Assembly (NCBI GenBank): GCA_020430865.1 | Contig: JAGQIY010000997.1 | Span: 1-8,759 of the forward strand | Direction: 5' to 3' | DNA: 8,759 bases | Source: Myxococcales bacterium | Lineage (GTDB): Bacteria > Myxococcota > Polyangia > Polyangiales > Polyangiaceae | Shown here: positions 4,723-8,759 of the stretch, piece after piece | Numbering within the stretch: position 1 is the first letter of the stretch | How the letters are laid out: every line of letters starts with the position of its first letter | Program-made: the position numbers and the translations under genes | Notes under the pieces: generated by a model | Told to the model about the DNA's origin: nothing | Seen by the model: only the letters and a program-made list of their open reading frames with translations | The model's database searches: none

Positions 4723-7299
4723 ATGCAGGAGTCCTCGTTGGTTCACGCTCTGGGCACTGGTTCGGGCTGCGCGTGCAGCTCCGCGGGGCCGCTCGATCTC
4801 ACTGGCGGCCCACGCAAATACGAACGAAACCGCCCGTTCCAGGTGCGGCACGTGGCGCTGGACATCGAACTCGACTTCGACGCTCGTGAGGTCCGTGGTG
4901 CCGCCCGCCTCGACTGCGCGCGAGTGGACGGCGACTCCACGACGCTGGAGCTGGACGCGATCGACTTCGAGCTCGCGGCGGTGATGCTCATCTCCTCCGG
5001 GAAAGAAACCAAGGCCAAGTACCGCTACGACGGGGAACGGATCCAGATCGCGATCGGCAAGCGCCTGAAGGAGTTCAGCGTCGAGATTCGCTACAGCGCC
5101 GAGCCGCGACGCGGGCTGTACTTCCTCGCCCCCGACAGGGCCGTCCCCGAGCGCCCGAAGCAGGTCTGGTCCCAGTGCCAGGACGAGGACGCGCGCTTCT
5201 GGTTCCCTTGCCACGACAAGCCTCACCAGAAGATGACCACCGAACTCAGGGTCAAGGTCCCCGCCGGGATGACGGTGCTCAGCAACGGTGAGCTCGTCTC
5301 CTCCCGCACGCCCAGCGTCAAGGCGGGCAAGGGCAAGGCCCGAGCGCCGAAGACCTGGAGCTACCACTTCAAGCTCGAGCAGCCCCAACCGAGCTACCTG
5401 GTGACGCTGGTCGCCGGCCACTTCGACGTCATGACCGAGCAGGTCGCGCTGGGCGAGCGCAGCGTGGCCGTCGCGTACTACGTCCCACCGGGCAAGCAAG
5501 CCGACGGCAAGCGGGCCTTCAGCGAGACCCCGCGCATGATTCAGCTGTTCTCCCAGAAGACCGGAGTGCCATATCCGTACGGCAGCTACAGTCAGATCGT
5601 GGTCAGCGACTTCATCTTCGGAGGCATGGAGAACACGACCGCGACCACCATGGAAGAGGAGATCCTGCTCGACGCGAAGGCCGCCCGAGACGTGGACAGC
5701 AACTACCTGGTCGCCCATGAGCTCGCCCACCAGTGGTTCGGCGACTACGTCACCTGCCGAGACTGGTCCCACGCTTGGCTCAACGAGGGCTTCGCGATGT
5801 TCATGGAGCTAGTGGAGCGCGAAGACCGACTCGGAGCCGACGAGTACGCCTACGCCCTGCGCCGCAACCTGAACAATTACCTCGGGGAATCAAGCGTGTA
5901 CCGTCGCGCGATCGTGTGCCGCGACTACGACAATCCCATCGACTTGTTCGATCGCCATCTCTACGAGAAGGGCAGCCTCGTCTTGCATCTCTTGTGCAGG
6001 GAATTGGGGGAGGAGCGCTTCTGGCGAGGCGTGAAGCTCTATCTCGAGCGTCATGCGGGTGGCATCGTGGAGACCAACGACCTGATGCGCGCGCTGGAGA
6101 GCGTCAGCGGTCGAAGCCTGGAGCGCTTCTTCGACAGCTGGGTGTATCGCCCTGGCCACCCGACACTCAAGCTGAAGATCAGCTACTCCGACGGCTACCT
6201 GAACGTCGACCTGAAGCAGACTCAACGCGGAAACGACGTCGCGCTCTTCGATCTACCGCTGTGCGTCGAAGTCGCGCTCTCGGAGAGCAGCCTGAAGCGA
6301 CACGAGCGCCGCATCGACGAGGCTCAGGGCTCGCTGACCGTGGCGATGAGCGAAGCCCCGCTCTGGGTAGAGGTCGATCCGGACTACCTCCTGCTCGGTC
6401 GCGTCGACATCGACTGCCCGGTGGACATGCTGGAGCGGCAGCTGGCGAGCGGCCCTCGGGGGAAGACGCGCTGGGTCGCCGCGGAGCTCCTGGGCAAGAA
6501 GGGAGGCCGCCGCGCCATCCGGGCGCTAGCCGCTTGCTTGGCCAACGAAGAGGAAGCTTGGATGGTCCGCGCGGAAGCGGCCCATGGTCTGGGGCGCACA
6601 CGGGACGAGCGCGCGCGAGCCGCGCTGCTGGAGCACGTCGGGACCAGCGACGATCGAGTGCGTCGCGCGGTGATGTGGGGGCTCGGGAATTTCCGCCACG
6701 CCGACGTGGAGAAGGCGCTCTTGAAGCACGCTCGGCGCGACGCGAGCTACCTCGTTCAGGCCCAGGCAGCCCGCAGTCTCGGCAAGAGTCGAGGGCCCAG
6801 CGCGCGGGCCGCGCTCGAGAAGCTGCTGGCCGAGGAGTCGTGGGCCGACGTCGTCCGGGGCGCTGCCTGCAACGGCCTGTCTCAGCTTGGCGACGAAGCC
6901 GCGCTCCCGAGCTTGCTCGAGACGACGCAGTACGGCGTTCCGACCCGTGGCCGCCGAGCCGCGATCCTCGCGCTCCCCGAGCTGTCCCAGGAGCGGCGCG
7001 TGAGGCGTCACCTCGAGGAGCTCCTGGAGGACCCTCACCCCCACGTCCGGGGCGATGTGGCGCGAGCGCTGCAATCGTTGGGCGATCCGGTGGCGCGCGC
7101 GGCGTTGCGAGGCCAACTGACACGCGAAAACGATGGACGGGTGCGCCGACGACTGCGCGGCGCCATCGACGGCTTGACCGGCAGCGGCAAGTCGGTCGAC
7201 CGTCGCCTGTCCCGGGACGTCGAGAGCCTACGCGAGAAGCTCGAGGCACTGGAGGCGAAGCTGGGTCGCCTCGAGCAGAAGAAAGGAAAGTCCAAGTGA
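4723..7299 (+). CDS. M1 family zinc aminopeptidase with C-terminal HEAT-like repeats and coiled coil
   Basis: Metallopeptidase of 858 aa that should remove N-terminal residues from peptides. The catalytic signature is complete: exopeptidase motif GGMEN (300-304); zinc site HELAH with His332, catalytic Glu333, His336 and, 18 residues later, Glu355 in WLNEGF; catalytic Tyr414 in YEKGSL. An N-terminal beta saddle spans about 38-235, the thermolysin-like domain about 236-475 (ending FFDSWVYRPGHP), and a beta-rich segment 480-565. From about 585 to 815 there are repeated helix pairs of HEAT/PBS-lyase type (VRAEAAHGLG, VRRAVMWGLG, VQAQAARSLG, VRGDVARALQSLG). A Glu/Lys/Leu heptad coiled coil (825-854) and a basic tail end the chain. 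A Lys-rich insertion sits near 196-210. The ATG at 4723 is the first start after a stop at 4699-4701 and has no clear Shine-Dalgarno. The first 25 residues contain GCACSS but lack a basic n-region, so a lipoprotein signal is unlikely and the protein is probably cytosolic. It overlaps the next gene by 4 bases. Confidence 0.92.
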   Translation: MQESSLVHALGTGSGCACSSAGPLDLTGGPRKYERNRPFQVRHVALDIELDFDAREVRGAARLDCARVDGDSTTLELDAIDFELAAVMLISSGKETKAKYRYDGERIQIAIGKRLKEFSVEIRYSAEPRRGLYFLAPDRAVPERPKQVWSQCQDEDARFWFPCHDKPHQKMTTELRVKVPAGMTVLSNGELVSSRTPSVKAGKGKARAPKTWSYHFKLEQPQPSYLVTLVAGHFDVMTEQVALGERSVAVAYYVPPGKQADGKRAFSETPRMIQLFSQKTGVPYPYGSYSQIVVSDFIFGGMENTTATTMEEEILLDAKAARDVDSNYLVAHELAHQWFGDYVTCRDWSHAWLNEGFAMFMELVEREDRLGADEYAYALRRNLNNYLGESSVYRRAIVCRDYDNPIDLFDRHLYEKGSLVLHLLCRELGEERFWRGVKLYLERHAGGIVETNDLMRALESVSGRSLERFFDSWVYRPGHPTLKLKISYSDGYLNVDLKQTQRGNDVALFDLPLCVEVALSESSLKRHERRIDEAQGSLTVAMSEAPLWVEVDPDYLLLGRVDIDCPVDMLERQLASGPRGKTRWVAAELLGKKGGRRAIRALAACLANEEEAWMVRAEAAHGLGRTRDERARAALLEHVGTSDDRVRRAVMWGLGNFRHADVEKALLKHARRDASYLVQAQAARSLGKSRGPSARAALEKLLAEESWADVVRGAACNGLSQLGDEAALPSLLETTQYGVPTRGRRAAILALPELSQERRVRRHLEELLEDPHPHVRGDVARALQSLGDPVARAALRGQLTRENDGRVRRRLRGAIDGLTGSGKSVDRRLSRDVESLREKLEALEAKLGRLEQKKGKSK
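7283..7287 (+). promoter_or_regulatory. Ribosome binding site of the enoyl-CoA hydratase gene
   Basis: AAGGA lies eight bases before the GTG at 7296, inside the end of the aminopeptidase gene. It supports the GTG start over the first in-frame ATG at 7377, which would remove the first beta strand of the crotonase fold. It also rejects the long open frame that runs upstream from 7296 through the aminopeptidase gene. Confidence 0.65.
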
Positions 7300-8090
7300 G
7301 TGATCCCGTTTCGCTGCGGCGAGAGGAAGTATCCGGCGGGCAGGTCGCCATCGTGACCATCGAGCGCGAAGAGCGAATGAACACGCTCTCCCGCGACACG
7401 CTGCTGGCGTTCGGGCGCATTGGCCGCGAGCTCACCCAGGCCACGGACGCGCGAGCGGTGGTGATCACCTCCGCAGGCACGAAGGCGTTCTGCGCGGGGG
7501 CGGACCTGAAGGAGCGCAAGGGCATGGATGAGAACGACGTGCGCAAGCAGCTCGAGCTGTACCGTTCTGAGCTCCTCTGGATCGCCGACTTCCCCGCGCC
7601 AGTCGTGGCCGCGATCAATGGCGTTGCGCTGGGCGGAGGCCTGGAGCTGGCGTTGCTCTGTGACCTGCGGGTGGCCGCCGAGCACGCCGTGCTCGGCTTG
7701 CCCGAGGTGAGCATCGGTATCATCCCTGGCGCCGGGGGAACTCAGCGCTTGCCCCGCATCGTGGGAGAGGCGCGCGCCAAGGAGCTGATCCTGTTCGGAC
7801 GCCGACTCAAGGCCAAGGAGGCGCTCGACATCGGCCTGGTGAACCAGGTCACTCCCGAGGGGCAGGACGTGCTGAAGGACACGCTGGACTTCATCGCTCC
7901 CTTGGCGGCGGGCGCGCCCCTGGCTCAGGCGGCGGCTCTGAGAGCCATCGACGCCTCATACGAGGTACCGTTTTCACACGGAATCGAACTCGAGCGGATG
8001 TTCTACGACACCTGTCTTCGCAGCCAGGACCGCGTAGAAGCCCTGGCGGCGTTCGCGGAGAAGCGCAAGCCCGTCTTCACCGGGCGCTAG
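7296..8090 (+). CDS. Enoyl-CoA hydratase/isomerase family protein, methylglutaconyl-CoA hydratase-like
   Basis: Crotonase-fold enzyme of 264 aa, full length for the family, that adds water across the double bond of an enoyl-CoA. Oxyanion-hole segments are FCAGADLKE (65-73) and [10 protein letters not shown] (111-120). The two acid/base glutamates of crotonase hydratases are both present, Glu117 in GGGLELA and Glu137 in LPEV, followed by the signature [13 protein letters not shown]. The run [12 protein letters not shown] closely resembles the AUH/LiuC subgroup, which hydrates 3-methylglutaconyl-CoA in leucine breakdown; that assignment is from remembered family motifs and is less sure than the fold. 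Translation starts at GTG (GTGA overlap with the aminopeptidase stop), giving a 4-base overlap and probable translational coupling. No other leucine-degradation genes (acyl-CoA carboxylase, HMG-CoA lyase) are in the window. A general short-chain enoyl-CoA hydratase is the alternative. Confidence 0.9.
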   Translation: MSDPVSLRREEVSGGQVAIVTIEREERMNTLSRDTLLAFGRIGRELTQATDARAVVITSAGTKAFCAGADLKERKGMDENDVRKQLELYRSELLWIADFPAPVVAAINGVALGGGLELALLCDLRVAAEHAVLGLPEVSIGIIPGAGGTQRLPRIVGEARAKELILFGRRLKAKEALDIGLVNQVTPEGQDVLKDTLDFIAPLAAGAPLAQAAALRAIDASYEVPFSHGIELERMFYDTCLRSQDRVEALAAFAEKRKPVFTGR

Positions 8091-8122
8091 CATCACAGCC
8101 GCGCGGCGCAGTCCGCGTCATC

Positions 8123-8127
8123 GGAGG
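8123..8127 (+). promoter_or_regulatory. Ribosome binding site of the aspartate kinase gene
   Basis: A perfect GGAGG lies four bases (ATAC) before the ATG at 8132. The spacer is slightly short, but no other start fits, since the kinase fold begins immediately with [12 protein letters not shown]. The 41-base gap after the hydratase stop holds only the short palindrome GCCGCGCGGC (8098-8107), with no loop or T-run, so readthrough from the hydratase gene is likely. Confidence 0.75.
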
Positions 8128-8131
8128 ATAC

Positions 8132-8759
8132 ATGCGTATCGTAGTGCAGAAATACGGCGGCTCATCGGTCGCCGACACCGAGAAGATCAAGAAGGTGGCC
8201 GCCCGCGTGGTGGAGACGCGCAAGCGAGGGATGGCCGTCGTGGTCGTGGTCAGCGCCATGGGCAAGACCACCGACCAGCTGCTAGCCCGAGCGCGAGAGA
8301 TCAGCCCCAGCCCCAGCCGCCGCGAACTCGACATGCTGCTGTCCTGTGGCGAGCGCACCAGCATGGCGCTGCTCAGCATGGCGGTCAGCGAACTCGGCTA
8401 CCAGGCGATCAGCCTCACCGGCTCGCAGTCAGGGATTCTCACCAACGATCGCCACTCCGGCGCGCGCATCATCGAGGTGCGTCCCTTCCGTGTACAGGAC
8501 GAACTCGAAGCAGGTCGCATCGTGATCGTCGCGGGCTTCCAGGGCGTCTCCTACAAGCGCGAGGTGACCACCCTGGGACGAGGAGGCAGCGACACCACCG
8601 CGGTGGCCCTGGCGGGAGCGCTCGGCGCCGAGTACTGCGAGATCTGCTCCGATGTCGATGGCGTCTACACCGCCGATCCGCGGGTGGTCGACTCCGCCGA
8701 GCTGCTGAAGTCGATCAGCCACGAGAGCATGCTGGAGCTCGCCGCACATGGCGCGAAGG
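8132..8759 (+). CDS. lysC: Aspartate kinase, N-terminal catalytic part, cut by the window edge
   Basis: Phosphorylates the beta-carboxylate of L-aspartate with ATP, the first committed step to lysine/diaminopimelate, threonine, methionine and isoleucine. The 209 visible codons cover most of the amino acid kinase domain. Visible motifs are VQKYGGSSV (5-13), [11 protein letters not shown] (41-51), [10 protein letters not shown] (69-78, with the substrate-binding Glu-Arg-Thr), [10 protein letters not shown] (95-104), VAGFQGV (133-139), [15 protein letters not shown] (147-161) and [12 protein letters not shown] (173-184, nucleotide site). These match the class of monofunctional bacterial kinases of about 400 aa with two C-terminal ACT domains. 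The ACT region lies beyond the right edge, so feedback control by lysine or threonine cannot be judged, nor can fusion to homoserine dehydrogenase be excluded. It probably shares transcription with the two upstream plus-strand genes. Confidence 0.95.
   Translation, partial: MRIVVQKYGGSSVADTEKIKKVAARVVETRKRGMAVVVVVSAMGKTTDQLLARAREISPSPSRRELDMLLSCGERTSMALLSMAVSELGYQAISLTGSQSGILTNDRHSGARIIEVRPFRVQDELEAGRIVIVAGFQGVSYKREVTTLGRGGSDTTAVALAGALGAEYCEICSDVDGVYTADPRVVDSAELLKSISHESMLELAAHGAK

Noticed and set aside
4723..4780. Lipoprotein signal peptide on the aminopeptidase (GSGC as a lipobox)
   Set aside because: No basic n-region, an acidic residue at position 3 and too short and weak a hydrophobic core.
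5733..7295. Long plus-strand open frame in front of the hydratase start, as if the hydratase had a 521-residue N-terminal extension
   Set aside because: It lies wholly inside the aminopeptidase gene in another frame, is Arg/Pro/Ser-rich as expected of a G+C-rich shadow, and a Shine-Dalgarno plus GTG at 7296 gives a hydratase of normal length.
6179..7723. 514-codon minus-strand open frame opposite the aminopeptidase and hydratase genes
   Set aside because: Low-complexity Arg/Ser/Pro/Ala composition with no recognisable domain. It opposes two genes with full catalytic motifs and is a typical artefact of high G+C content.
8098..8107. GCCGCGCGGC palindrome as a terminator between the hydratase gene and lysC
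   Set aside because: It has no loop, a five-base stem at most and no following T-run, so it is a chance palindrome in G+C-rich DNA.

Overview
The window is uniformly G+C-rich DNA with strong G/C preference at third codon positions. The gene content (a CHASE-type hybrid histidine kinase, an M1 aminopeptidase with HEAT-like repeats, a LiuC/AUH-like crotonase and an aspartate kinase) and the GGAGG ribosome binding sites suggest a free-living, high-G+C proteobacterium-like organism. A myxobacterium or related deltaproteobacterial lineage is my best guess. This rests on gene style only, because no rRNA or other marker gene is present.

Layout, left to right. At 1-115 (minus strand) there is probably the 5' end of a membrane protein that runs off the left edge. 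At 146-1705 (plus) lies a hybrid sensor histidine kinase with a fused receiver domain; its sensory CHASE domain seems to lack its first half. At 1697-4533 (minus) is a two-gene potassium uptake operon, trkA then trkH. The two genes overlap by one base (TGATG), and trkH runs tail-to-tail into the kinase gene with a 9-base overlap. A 189-base divergent spacer (4534-4722) separates trkA from a plus-strand run: an M1 zinc aminopeptidase with HEAT-like repeats and a C-terminal coiled coil (4723-7299), an enoyl-CoA hydratase of the methylglutaconyl-CoA hydratase type (7296-8090, GTG start, 4-base overlap), and the first 209 codons of an aspartate kinase (8132 to the right edge).

How the genes work together. 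TrkH is the K+ channel-like pore and TrkA its cytosolic gating subunit, so trkAH makes a complete Trk/Ktr-type transporter. The plus-strand run joins peptide trimming, acyl-CoA (possibly leucine-derived) breakdown and entry into aspartate-family amino acid synthesis. Co-transcription is likely for the first two genes and plausible for lysC, which lies 41 bases downstream, but a shared pathway is only an inference.

I found no mobile element, CRISPR array, tRNA or rRNA, and no convincing unknown system. The points most worth a second look are the apparent 5' truncation of the CHASE kinase at a boundary near 120-146, the asymmetric TrkA in which the first Rossmann half has lost its nucleotide-binding glycines, and the aminopeptidase-HEAT-coiled-coil architecture.
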